Positions 39,386 to 51,003 of a DNA stretch of 64,000 bases are shown piece after piece. The stretch is from assembly GCA_029532415.1 (NCBI GenBank), contig JAQOTA010000015.1, positions 124,001 to 188,000 of the forward strand, given 5' to 3'. Position 1 is the stretch's first letter; the number at the start of each line of letters is the position of its first letter. The translations under genes were made by a program, and so were the position numbers. This stretch comes from Marasmius tenuissimus. Its lineage: Eukaryota > Basidiomycota > Agaricomycetes > Agaricales > Marasmiaceae. Under the pieces are notes generated by a model that had not been told where the DNA came from, made no database searches, and was given only the letters and a program-made list of their open reading frames with translations.

Positions 39386-40966
39386 GGTTATGTTTGAAGG
39401 TGATGTCAGAGTTCACTCCGTGCAACTGCCGTTCTCACAACTCATGCTTGTCTTAGTCTGCAGTTGCGTTTTCATGGAATTGCAATGGATTCATTTTCGA
39501 GCTGTTGCTCATTTCGACCCCTGCAGAAGATGTTCTGGCTACGAGTGACGTGATATAGACAGATTTCGGGTATTCAATATACAATCTTTCTTCCAAGTCT
39601 ACGAGATGTAATGCAACATCTAAAAGTGTAATCTACCGACAGCCGCACCCCGTGCTATGCGTCATGTACGATAGCCTCACATCCTTGTTCTATGAAGAAG
39701 ATCAATCAGCTTTCAGCTGAAGTAATTGATAACCATGAACAACTCACCTCTTTCATTATCCCACATCCATGTAGCCCATGCTTGATTGAGATCTATAACG
39801 AGATGAGAGTGTTTTGCCAGAGTTGGCTGGTAACCAAGATGTCGCCGTGACCGCATTCACAACAGTATTTGGTATTGCACAAGGGCTTTCATCACAGCTG
39901 GCAGAAAAAGCATCTTGATACGGAGCCCGTACAAATGAAATCCAACGTCTCACAGCCGACGAGCTCGGTCAGCGAGGCCATGCTATCCTGGTGACAACAC
40001 TGTAGACATGCCTCTTTCACTCGTTGCATGAGTCCATTGTTTGCATACACTCTTCATTGATACTGAGCATCTCGTAGCTCCAGTCAAGGACACGAGAGTA
40101 CGAACGTGTCTGTAAAACATCCTGTTGATGGCAAGACCCGACGGCTCTGATAGTAAATTAGACGTACCCTCATCCAAATACTGCTATTCCTATCCTTCCC
40201 TCCCATTCAACAAGTTTTCGTCGAGCCCTACTGTCTCCACGCAGAGAAACGACCATTTTAAGCAGGTATGATGATTCTGAGCATCGGAAAGTAATGTGTA
40301 TGGTGACTGAAAAATTCTTCTACGTGACTGAGCACCTTCCATTTTAAGCTCTGTTTTGACAGGTTGCAAATGTTGACTCGGATGGTTGTTTGGTGGTGAT
40401 GAAAACAATGTTAATGCGGATCTAGTGACAGAGAAACAACCAAACATGGCCTTGAGTTCTATGGGTACGGCCGTGGCTTCAGGATAGATAGATTAGCGGA
40501 ATTCTTCATGTTACGACGACGAAAACGACGCACCTCCCTAGCTTCCTCCGTCCGCACAAATCCCAGCCCCCCATCATTTGCATCCATTCATCGTCTTTGA
40601 TGCTTTAGTAAAGGCCTTTCAAGCATATGAATAGACAGTACTGTAGATGGTAACAGAGTCGTCAAAATTTGACGAACGGCAGAATCTCGCCCGAACGAAG
40701 CAGTGCATACCTAGAACATCATCTTTGTTGCTACGGACCTTGCCAGCGGCTTTGAGGTGTCACGAAGGGTGCTAGGATCCGAACAAAAACAAGTGAAAAA
40801 TGTAGTGGTTTGATGGTCATGGCGGTCATGGACAGAGTTTGGACGCGCGGTCCGGGGCTCACCGTGAGCTTGGACCCAACCTTCATGATCTCCCTACGGT
40901 TCTACCTCCAAAGCTCAATCTCATCTTATATCCAAAGATACTCATTCTTGACTTTCTCTTTGCATC

Positions 40967-41704
40967 TCAATCTCTGAACCCGGACATGGCCTCAATTTCA
41001 AGGCCCAGGGTGGCGGGCCCAGCCAATTTGAAAATGGCTCTTTCCTCTGTGGTAAGATGCTGATAGTACTCATCTATTCGATTTGGCCAACTCAGAACCA
41101 TCTCAGTAGTTTCCTCAACCAGTTTCTTGTGGTCCAGTCGACAAGTGGGTATGCCCAGCAAACATGGATTAAACGAAGTTGAAGGTTCAAGCGCTCCAGA
41201 AACCGTCATAAGCTCACCCACATTGTCTCATGACCCCACAGAAAGCAAGGAGAGTTCACGAGCATTGTCTCCACCCACATTCCCATCCGGCTCGTCTGCG
41301 TTGATTTCTGTTCAGTTAGTGATTTTCTGGTGCTCCCGAGCCTGGCTCTCTAACCAAGGACCTCTCTCTTCAAGTTTCAAGATCTGGCGCCCCACGTTCT
41401 CTCCCTAGAATGAAATATTCATGAGCAACGGAATGCTCGTACCCATACTCGCGTGGAGCCACTCATGCATACCTAGTTGTCGCAGATAGGCGAAGGACGC
41501 TCTAAGGTTGTGGATCTGAGCACTCCTGGTCAATATAACAGATTGCAGCCTACGGGGATGCGTTGTTGGTATGTATTCGAATTCTAGATACTCGTGGTTC
41601 TTCTGGGTGGTGCTTATCCTCTTCGGTCCGTGACTGCCTGGGACATACTTCTCGATGTCCGAGCCCCACAAGGATTTCTTGGCTTTCGTCGACTTGAGAG
41701 TCAA
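40967..41704 (-). pseudogene. Unrecognised minus-strand gene fragment with interrupted frame
   Basis: One minus-strand frame from 41704 to 40967 is open except for three stops (near 41406, 41310 and 41222). Its residue composition looks like protein, including EYIPTTHPRRLQSV, NLRASFAYLRQLG and LDHKKLVEETTEMVLSWPNR. Candidate introns could remove two of the stops: a CTAG/GTATGCAT donor near 41470 with an acceptor near 41400, and a good CACTAAC branch with AACAG acceptor near 41303. The third stop could be the true end, which would leave 40967-41221 as an accidental frame. I recognise no domain. It lies where the class A spacer stops matching its other copy, so it may be part of an insertion. 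Confidence 0.3.
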
Positions 41705-44539
41705 TCACGATTCGTTCAAACGAAACAAATTGAGAGACATGCAACATTCAATTAGGTATGCGGTATGTGAATATACCCTCGACTGAACAATTTTGACGCA
41801 CACGCAGCATTCTTTAATGGGGTAGGATGGGACCTACCAAATGGGAGAATGGATTATGACCAAGTCATAATGCTCATCCGAAGCAGTTGATATAGGTGCA
41901 GAGCTACTCCAACCGTTACATCTCTTGCCGACCCAGGTCAGTATTGATTCTACCGAGGGATTGAATCCACCGTAACCGATATTTTCTCGCACCTTGGATC
42001 ATTGGCTATCCAAGACTGACCTTCATCTCCTGGATAGCTCAAATCAATTTCTGACGTTCAGCAAGGCCAGGGCTGACCTAGTTACCTCAGTATCCTGACC
42101 TCAATCTGACGTTCTTGGTGGTAACAATGCGAGCGGCTCCAATTTTTGACACTGACTGTGCTGCCATCTGAGGTGAGTGCAGCCTTGCCTGTCTGTGAGC
42201 CCTCTGTATGTCTGATTGGACCACCTCCAGATCTCGAGTGAGAACGATAAAGCTTGCTGGCCTCTAGGTGCTGGTTCAACTGATGATGTCCGGGTACATC
42301 TGTGGTTTTGGGGTAAGGTTAGTTCTGGCAGTATCTGTTCAGATTTCATCTGAATCTCAAAGTCAGAATCCACATACGCGCCCTAGCGTTCACATTCGCT
42401 TGGTATCAGCAGGTATACCTTAGTCATGTGAAGGTTGTGCTGGTCGCGGTACAGACAACTCAGGGGGACTCTGACCGTGACGACCTCAATGTGTGAGCTT
42501 TGGCTGTCGAGCCAAAATCAGCTTTGGGTTCAAACCTCTCTCGTTCCTTACCCACCGAGTCTCGGTTCACGTTTAAACGTATGTTCGGAAGAGTCAACTT
42601 TGGATAACAAATTGACATGCCCTACACTTAGCTCACATCTCGGCGTAAAAATCATACATACTACTCAGTCTGTCGCGTAGCCAGTGCCATCAAATGAACA
42701 TACCGGTCGTCATTCTACTATTCCACAAGTCTGTTTGCTGGTATTCTCTTCTTTTTTAGCTTTAACGAGAGTTGTATACAGCACAGCAATCTCGAGGTAC
42801 TCTCTCTCTCTGATAACGGAGGCGATGAAGCCTTCGGCTACGTTGTGGAGGCTCAACATTCAACACCTGGAGGGGAATCATCAAAGTGAACCCTGCTACT
42901 GTGGGAGGCTTGAAGAAACTGCCATATTCTTCCAGAGTTGCTTGCCTTCAATGACATACTCATTCTTCAGGAGCAATCCCAGTCTGCCTTCCGAGGTGCT
43001 GAGGCTACTCGGCGCTGCTCCGGAGATAGAACATCAAGGTCGTCTGTAAGCCTTGAAGCTTGAAGCTTGAAGGCTTCCAGTATTGTGGGGTGTTTGCGTC
43101 CGATGACCTACGTCGATCTGAGCGCCTTCACCCAATTGATACTTGCCATGCAAGCCAGAGTGATTCGTGTACGTGCCTTCGAAACCTGAGACTCAGGGCT
43201 AGATGGGAACCTGGGCGAATTTGAACCAGTGGTTTGGATAGATTATTTTTCCACGTCCATGCCATTGACTCGAAGTTTCCCTTTGGGAGTACTTTGTATT
43301 CAAGCCCTCTCAGCGCTCCCAGCAATATACTAACCGGTCTCAAGTTGGCTGAGAAACAGCAAGATTAGACTCTCCAAGTTGGATCCGAGGGCCTGGTAAT
43401 GAGACGCAATGGTACCCCAGCTGCGAGCGAGAGGGGTGCTGGGGATGTTGGGGTTGCAGTATGGCCGCTGTTGCTTTCAGAATTTTGAGCCTACTAGGCC
43501 GACGTAGTTGTTTAGATGAAATGAGGCGACATTACCAGGCAGTTTCAAGCAGTCTTGCAAAATCTGCGTTGTGGATATCGTTGATATTGGTGGATTTCTG
43601 CTATCTGAACCACTGGAAGTGGTCTATATACTACAAAAATCATTCAAATCACACCAATGCTTTGTGTGGGGTATGTTTGAGTATTCACTGTTGGCTTATT
43701 CTATGACAAGGAGCTTTGGGTACAGCCGGTACAAAGAGATTAGAGAGCTGAGAACAATAATGAGGCTTCGGGACAGTTTGAACGTGTTAACACGTTTGAT
43801 TGTAACAGATGACAAAGAATCGACGAGGGTCGCACCTAATTATTCAAATCAGCGCTGGTACTTTGACCCTCTCGATAGGATTTAGCTCTTTGCCCCCGTT
43901 TTCCGGCTCATCCCTCATGTAGAGCTAGCCACACATCTATTTTTTTCTGGTAAACTATCTCCAAATTCCCATTGCAAGTGCTGCTCCCTGACTCACCGCG
44001 AGTCCTGGGTGATCCCACAAACACCCATTGAAGTTTTTGTTGGGAGCATCAAGGGGAACAATGTCATTTTGAGGGCCCTCCGTGGTCTTGAATATTATTC
44101 ATGACACGACGTTCTTCGGAAGTTGTGGATAGTTACATTCCATCCCCGTAAGACAAAACAAGGGTCGGTATCCTGTCGGGCATCAAGGCTCCTGGCTGAT
44201 CGGGAACATGCCATTGTGACATACCCAGATGAACTTTGAACTAGGTCGAAACCGACTCAGGATATCTTGAGAGGAAATCAAGCGAGTGATAACAGGAAGA
44301 GTGAGTGATAAACAGAGTGTCTACAAAAAGATCACTATGAACGGATCCAAAGAAATGCGAGTCGTGCCAATACAGAAAACGGCGCGTTTAATGTGGAAGC
44401 CAGTGCCGGTATGTGATCTTTTCTGTAGTTGTCTATCAGTCTTGATAGATTGTCAGTCCTGGAATGGCGTTCTGGCATTGCGTGGAAGTCCTGTAAACGA
44501 AAACTGTGGGATTCGTGGCCCCGAACTGGAGATAAATCT

Positions 44540-45295
44540 CAAATGTTTAAACAAAACATATGTTTTACATATGTTGTATTCAAACAATACTTGAATGCCC
44601 GCCCCCTGACTGGAATGCTGGCCGTCCAAAGCTGGCGGGAACAACTTTGGAAAGTCTTTCTCACACTCTCTGAGTCTGAGCGCGGAGGCCCCGCAGCTGA
44701 GGCCTTGGACCCCCTCTCTCATAATCTCACTCATTCTCAATGTTCAAGCACTCACTCTCACTCTCTAGCTCAATCAAAATCATAGTCTCGCAACAGTGAG
44801 TCAACTAAGTACTGTGCTTCGTGATCATCTCTCATTGCACTAATTTGGTTCCCCCCCAGCTTGTAGTAACTCGGGTTGGATTCAGGATGACAGATGACCT
44901 CTAATCAATGCCGTGTGGAATTGGCTCTGTCAAACTGTTCGTTTGGTCTACCCGTTTAAATCACCTGTTTAGATGGCCAGTTCAGAACACCGGTTCAAGC
45001 TGAAGGTTTGGATCCCCCATTCGCGACTGGTTGCAGTCAAACAGTATGTTTGAACCGGTGGGTTCAATCAGGATTGACTGTCCGTGTGTCATATCCATGT
45101 CCAATTAAGGGTGGTTTAAAGGTGGGAGTTCACTTGTGCCTCTGTATCCGACAGGTTGAAGTGAGCATTCGAATACGAGTGTTCTAATAAGCCATTTGAA
45201 CGCTGATGTGCTGACCCCTGGGGCTATTGTTTATATTACACAAGATATTGTTAGAATAAGACATATGTAAAAAATATGAAATGTTTAAACTTTTG
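44540..45295. repeat. Pair of ~50-bp imperfect inverted repeats around 0.65 kb
   Basis: 44540-44590 (CAAATGTTTAAACAAAACAT and onwards) is the imperfect reverse complement of 45244-45295. Both contain GTTTAAAC, TTTTACATATG and TATTC(A/T)AACAAT. The interior has several GAACC/GGTTC palindromic strings (44990-45070). I could not find a target duplication, so this may be a decayed inverted-repeat transposon or a hairpin-forming region. Confidence 0.5.
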
Positions 45296-45716
45296 AAATT
45301 TAACGCCTGTCCCGTGTTACGATTTACCTTTATTTCTCACCAACAAGCGCCCATACAGACGCTTCTCCCTACCCAACTCACCTCTCCCTTACCACCTTTC
45401 CCACTCATTCAAATATCTCTATAAACGACTCCGAGGAGTAAGTGGAGCTATGCATCCAGACCACAGCTCCAGACCACGCCAAGCAGACATCTCCACATGC
45501 CACCCCGAGTCATAATATATGAACAGCCGCAATGACTCACATGACATTCGCAGCCACTCCCACAGCGACTCAGTCCAACTACAAACGACTCACACACCTG
45601 CGACTCAGCACAACTCAGAGCGACTCCAGACCTAGACAGATTCCAGTATATAAGCCCAATGTACATACAACCTTTCCTTAGCTTAACAACTTGGTTAGTA
45701 CACCAGTGAAAGCCCA

Positions 45717-45828
45717 CCTTGACCTTCGACCTTCGACACTTGACCTTCAACCCTCGACCTTGACCTTTGACCTTTGACCCTTGACCTTTGACCCTTGACC
45801 CTCGACTCTCGACCTTCGAACCTCGCCC
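45717..45828. repeat. Degenerate 7-9 bp minisatellite (TTTGACC / CTTCGACC)
   Basis: About fifteen head-to-tail variants of (C)TTTGACC, CTTGACC and CTTCGACC. The array is strongly pyrimidine-biased on this strand with a regular GAC every 7-9 bp. It lies in the class A spacer and has no counterpart elsewhere in the window. Confidence 0.85.
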
Positions 45829-48139
45829 TCGCTTAAAGGAGTGACTTGAGAGGACACTAGTCGTGCCCTACCATATCACCCCGAAGCTGTGATATTGAGC
45901 ATATTATCCAACACTGGGTGCAGGATTGCATAAGTTTTGAGAGTTATGCGAGACTGATGCTGAGCCTTATGCGGGGAGATCCTAGCGTAAGTGCCGGAGC
46001 AAAGGCAAGAATCATTCCATACCAAAAATGGACAGAAATGGGATAGAAAAGCCAGGTTTGGACTTTCTATCAAATTTCTTTCTCATATGAACCGAATTCG
46101 GTTCAAATATCTCTTGCATGGGTCACAAGAATCACGGTAAATTCTCCCTGCATAAGTTTTCACGTCAATCTTACATTTCTCCCGAAACTTACGGGTTCTT
46201 GCACCCAGTGCAAGTAGATCCGGCTTGAATTGAAGAACCTCAGAAAACTGATGGATTCTGAACATATAAGCATCGCCCAGACTCTCAAACCCTCTCATGT
46301 CTGGATTTGATTCATGTTCGCAGTCCGAATGTGAATCCAACGCGACTTGTTTCCCTACGTCCATGAGTCTCCTTCTTTCATCAATATCAGAGTTCTCTCT
46401 CAGACGAGCCTTCCTAGCGACCCTGGGAATGCCTATCACAGTTTGAGTCGTGGGCGACAAAAGGCAAAAGGCACAAGAATGTGTTTTACTCTGACAAATG
46501 AACCCTATGGTCTTATTGCCTATTTCGAGCGACCCAAACCCTAATTGCTTCCCAAATGTTGCGGCTTTCGTGACCTCACCACTCTGCTTTCCAACGATAA
46601 GCCATAGGTCAGGAGAAATGTGAAAGGTAGTACCTACTACAATTTTTGGGATATTTTCTTCCAGTCCAACATTAGTAATAAGTAACTTTTTAGGATCTTG
46701 GACTCATCTCCATCAAGAAAAATCCACCGGTGCCACATTTTGGAATGAAGATGGCTACTCAATTGACAATGAAAGGTGCTTGTAAGCCCAAAGTGACAAG
46801 TGAGAAAATTGTCTGACGGAAGGCCAACCCTTCCGGAGTTCTCTTTGCAGTGGAATCAGAATATCATCGAAGGGCTTGCGCCTGTATTTAAAATGATGGA
46901 TACTAGCACTCGATTGTCTTTGCTGCTCGTGCTACAAGTCTCAGGAGCGACTGAGATCAACCAAATGAGAGGTACTTCAATGACACTATACTCACCAGTC
47001 CCACCACCTGTATCCAACCCATTGAGCACTACTCGTCAACCGTTAGACCGGCCTTACACACAAAACCAGTTGAGAGTTCACAGAAAACGGGTTTACAAGG
47101 CTTCAACCAAGCCTGTGGATGGAGATTGTGTCCTAGACTAAGAGATAGAAAAGTGAACAGATCGAATGTCTATACTGAACTCACTCAGCTCACCTCGCTC
47201 AATCAAAACACCAGCTCCCGGGGCTTCTTGGTATCTAGATGGCGTCAGTGAACTTTTTTGATGTTTGCAACGAGAAATAATGATGGAGAGTATAGTCCTT
47301 TGAATTCATAATTCTAGGTCCCAAACTTGCTAAGGAGACTTAAAAATTGACTGAAGATAGACGGATGTAGGCCAAGAGTGACAAGATTGACTTACCAGAG
47401 ACATATTGAGCATCTCTGCTGGATGTCAAGTACATTTTAGAGGCAAGGGCTTGATGGTGTCCACGGTACCCAGTGTGAAGCGTCAAGTATCACGTTGCAA
47501 TGAAGCTTCATTGCTCGGTATCTCTTGTGAACAAGTCGACTGTAGTAGAACAACCAGGGTAGTCTGGAAGCTGGTTTCAAAGAGATGTTGGACGAGAAGT
47601 AACAAATACTGACTTAGTGGAGGCACCCGCTCATTATAACATGTATCGACCACGATCCATCTGACCGAAATTCATCTTTGAATCGAAACCTTGGGGCGGT
47701 GTTGGACAAAAGAGATTGATGGATAAGGTGAAGGGCTACCCAGCCGCACTTCCGAATGTTCGAGCCTCGATGTAAATGCTGGAATAGTGAGAGTTGAAGC
47801 TCTCACAATGAAGGTTCAGTGTGCATTACTTCCGAGGACCAGCCGACGTAGTATACAAGCCAAACAAAGATCGCCAAGTCTAGAGAACGAGAAGTGAGGA
47901 ATCAGGAGAGTTTAAACTAAGTCTGACACTTGAAAGACACGGTTTTCGATGCGGCGCAGACCAATTCAGGAGTCAAATGTTGCGTGCCAAATGCAAACGG
48001 CAGAGAGATACTCAGTACGAAGCAACCTGGTCTATGAATGTTTCTTCAATAACCGGAAATCATAGCTTGGAGGGAGGAGCACTGATCCTCAAGATTCATG
48101 CTGAACCTTAAATGGTCGAATAGGTAACAGATTTGGGGC

Positions 48140-48542
48140 TTCTAGTAGCAGTATGGGCAAACAGTCGTCAGTTAGTACGTTCGTAGGCAAAATCGAGGCA
48201 GACGCAGCAGTAAGTCCTTCACAAGAGTTCATATGCCCGGAACCAACCTGTGAGCTATCTATACCGTTGATATGTCCCTGGGATCAACTGGCTCGAGGTT
48301 GTTTTCTCTGCTGAAAATCAAAACAGTCAGTCTAGGACCTGAAACTGCCACCTACCGAGGGCAAGACTCAACCTCGCGAATGGCCCGGGGATAATACAAA
48401 CAACGCACCACTCGAGTCAAAACCCAGAAGCTGACTTGATACCTTGGAGTAGACAGTGGTGGATGCCACAAGCAAGTATCCCAGTTCCTGGTGGTGGTGG
48501 TGGTGCAAGTGCAGGTCAAGGCATGGGTGCTTTTCACAAAAT
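48140..48542. other. Class A spacer end before copy 5
   Basis: This matches about 14640-15010 before copy 2, sharing CAGTTAGTACGTT-like, ACAAGAGTTCATATG-like and GATGCCACAAGCAAGTATCCC strings. It includes a short GGT trinucleotide run at 48490-48504. The match is then broken by the insertion at 48543. Confidence 0.55.
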
Positions 48543-49083
48543 CAAGGGGTGTCACCAAAAAAACTTTTATATATGATGTTCCCATACAAACTTAAGGCCC
48601 TTCGGGACCCCCCCTCCCTCCTACCATTTTGGGAAGGTGTTTCTCACAGTCACATGCCCATCTCACCTATTGAACACGTCCTGACAGTGTATTTTTCAGC
48701 CCGAGTTCGTGTTAATGTTACTTAAAAAGTACTGAGACCCTCTGAATACAGTAGGACTCAAGTGGGTTGCTTCAGGGAATCATATTACCGATATGAAGGT
48801 ACAAAACCTGGACTCCAGACTCTGGCATACCTTCCCAAGTTCAGTGACTTGTACAGTTCACACTGGATTCTGGCACAAAAACATCTAATTTTTGGCCTTA
48901 CTGGCCATCTACTTCAATCTTCGGCCTCTGAGTGCTCTGAATGAATGTCAGAATGTAATGAAAGGGCTCTCTAGACCCTCCAAGGTCTGCTCAAGGGGGG
49001 GTCACTTTTTGACCTTAAGGGCTCGGGACCCCCCCTCCCCCCCCCCACCCCATATGACCGAGATGCCCGGGTGACACCCCTTG
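48543..49083. mobile_element. Non-autonomous hAT-like element, 541 bp
   Basis: Perfect 14-bp terminal inverted repeats (CAAGGGGTGTCACC) are flanked by an 8-bp duplication CACAAAAT at 48535-48542 and 49084-49091. The related upstream region of copy 2 shows a single CGCAAAAT at this place (about 15008). An 8-bp duplication with C-A-x-G-G-G termini is typical of hAT elements. The interior has two direct copies of a CTTAAGG..CGGGACCCCCC tract (48591-48618 and 49013-49037) and no transposase. Confidence 0.92.
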
Positions 49084-49091
49084 CACAAAAT

Positions 49092-49604
49092 TTCTGTTTC
49101 TGTCCGGCCCGATCCCCACTTGTGCTTCTTGTTTCATGACACTCACCACCCCAAGGCTCGACATGATACAACTCGCTCAGCATTCTCTACTACTAACCTT
49201 CGAGTCTTGTTCTCACAGAATCGTCAGGCGACCAACTAGATAATCAGCCCTGTGCTCATGGAAGAAAATGACTATAAATGGGGTCGGACCGATGAGAAAG
49301 AATGTGAGTAGGCTTGGACGTTTATCGTGGCGGTGAGTGGTTTTATCAGGACCCAAACCACATTTCTGATTGGATTGCCCATATCGATGAGGACAGCATT
49401 GGGCCGGGCTCAGAGCGCCATGTGGGCGTAGTGTGGCAAAAGTCTAAAAGAGGGATTGCTGTCGAACAACACAGCGTGTACATCACATTTTCTGATTGCA
49501 GCCTGGGTATGGACCGCTCGTGGGGCTTCATCTGGGTTGTTTCCCTACCATCACCTTCTCCAGCCTCTACCTCATTTCCAGCATGTCGATAGCTGATCAT
49601 TCCA
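49092..49604 (+). promoter_or_regulatory. Conserved upstream block of array gene copy 5
   Basis: The shared strings are present: CGGCCCGATCCCCA (49107), CACTCACCACCCCAAGG (49141), GTGGTTTTATCAGGACC (49337) and a CTACCATCACCTTC tract (49547). The hAT-like element ends only a few bases before this block begins. Confidence 0.4.
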
Positions 49605-50594
49605 ATGCTTTCCCACTTCTTCCAAAATGCACACAATTTCCGGATTGCTGGCAGAAGCTTCGTTCAAGTTCAGGGGGACCAAGTCAACAACACTACAACG
49701 ATAGTCCAATCAAAGGAGAAGGAACACACAGATTTTGATGAGGTAAGTATGAACAGTGTACACGACGGCTCAAATCTGACTGTTCCATAGTACTTTGAGG
49801 TGAAGCGTGGCGCAATCTACAGGGTAAGGAAAAATGGGACCTACAAATATCCACGCCGATGGGACAACAGATATCGAAGGTGGGGAGAGGAGGGACGACC
49901 CCAAGCTGATAGGACAATTCATGCAGCGGAGCTCGTGGATGGACCGGGCAGAATATTCATGGTGGTGGAATACAGTGGCCCAGAAGCAAAAAAGGTACAC
50001 CAGGAATGGACTCATCATTCCTCCGTCAAGTGCTAAAACTTTATCTAGGCCTTTGAAAAGGATTTTGCCATGTTGATGAGCGAGCTGTATGTTTCAACTA
50101 TCCTCCCATTGCACAGATGCTCAAGTTGCTTTAGGACATCAAACGGACCTCAAATGTACGGCTACAACCTGTCAGCAATCCCATCAATACTATTATACAA
50201 TGGTACGTACCAATTAGATGCCAAAGGTTGAGTTTCGCTGAATTGCTCCTTCAGAGCTGGTGTCCGCTGCGCAGGTGAATACAGGGATTCTTGGAAAGAT
50301 GTATCTCTATAGTTTAATTGTAAGTAGTCAGCATAATATACGGATACAGTTGAATAGAAGATTACAGAGGCAATTGCGTTGCGAGGAAGAAGAATTGTGG
50401 GTGGATCCGGGGAGGGGAGTGTTTTGCCGTGGTCCATCAGGGCCAAAGCTCTATCTTGCCCTGGGTTTTAGGGATTTCGGCAATGAGGAGCTGCCCTTGA
50501 CCGCAGAGCTCATCCAAGAAGACGTTCTGTTGCGTTTCTTGGCGAGCCTCAAGTCAAAAGAAGTTGATGACGCTGTTGTCAGTGGAGTCGTTTG
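49605..50594 (+). pseudogene. Array gene copy 5, 5' part (split by the 11 kb transposon)
   Basis: Exon 1 starts at 49605. The N-terminus (SFVQVQGDQVNNTTTIVQ) and the second exon (RGAIYRVRKNGTYKYPRRW) are of the copy 1 type. They are followed by VVEYSGPEAKK, AFEKDFA, PQMYGYNLSAIPSILLYN, ELVSAAQVN, ELWVDPGRGVFCRGPSGP and LIQEDVLLRFLASLKSKEVD. The frame is open up to VVSGVV, where the transposon begins at 50595 in the middle of a codon. The remaining exons lie at 61616-62906. Both parts are free of stops in the inferred exons, so the disruption appears recent. A truncated protein with a few transposon-encoded residues could still be made. Confidence 0.85.
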
Positions 50595-50664
50595 CATCAG
50601 GAAACACGTTTTGAGGTATGGAGGTCGGCCTATTTCCATAGCATCCATAGCGCTCCATAGCGCA
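50595..50664. repeat. Left terminus: inverted repeat plus CCATAGCG subterminal repeats
   Basis: The first 16 bp form the terminal inverted repeat. At 50635-50664 three overlapping copies of TCCATAG(C) occur in one orientation. Matching motifs lie inside the right end. Such clusters usually serve as transposase-binding sites in CACTA and CMC elements. Confidence 0.8.
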
Positions 50665-51003
50665 GACTGTGGGATAGGTAACCTCGGGACCCCGGGCTGG
50701 CCTGCTCCACGCAAGCAAAATGTGTCATTGTTTCTCAAGAAATAGCTGAGGTGAATGGCCCAACAAATATATTCCTTGAATTTTTGTAGCCTTCAGCTGT
50801 CACTTCGAAAGCCAACGAGTGAGTACATCCTCTATTACCAGATCCATAGTGCTCACCTTTTTTTCTCCACCATTCCACGTCTCTCTATGACCTAGAATTG
50901 ATTGATTACAGTCACAACCCGCATTGTGCTACTGGGTATTACCGGCTCGGAAGATGAAAGTGGCATCACTCGAAATGTATATATTGAAGTAGTACAAAAA
51001 TCA

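Larger units (their letters stand above)
39386..48140. other. Class A array spacer (second copy) with unrelated middle
   Basis: The first 1.5 kb matches 5645-7310. From about 40920 to about 48100 I could not align it confidently with the first class A spacer, although its length is similar. The middle holds a candidate minus-strand gene fragment (40967-41704), an inverted-repeat pair (44540 and 45295), a minisatellite (45717) and several unrecognised open frames: 42684-43049 plus, 43571-43885 plus, 46083-46460 minus and 46800-47141 plus. The 46083-46460 minus frame is flanked by inverted TGCACCCAGTG / CACTGGGTGCA strings at 46200 and 45911, possibly a transposon relic. Confidence 0.35.

Noticed and set aside
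42500..42560. tRNA B-box-like GGTTCAAACCT
   Set aside because: No cloverleaf could be drawn with the upstream sequence.
43571..43885. 104-codon plus-strand open frame
   Set aside because: No known motif, no clear promoter or intron structure, and not repeated in the other spacer.
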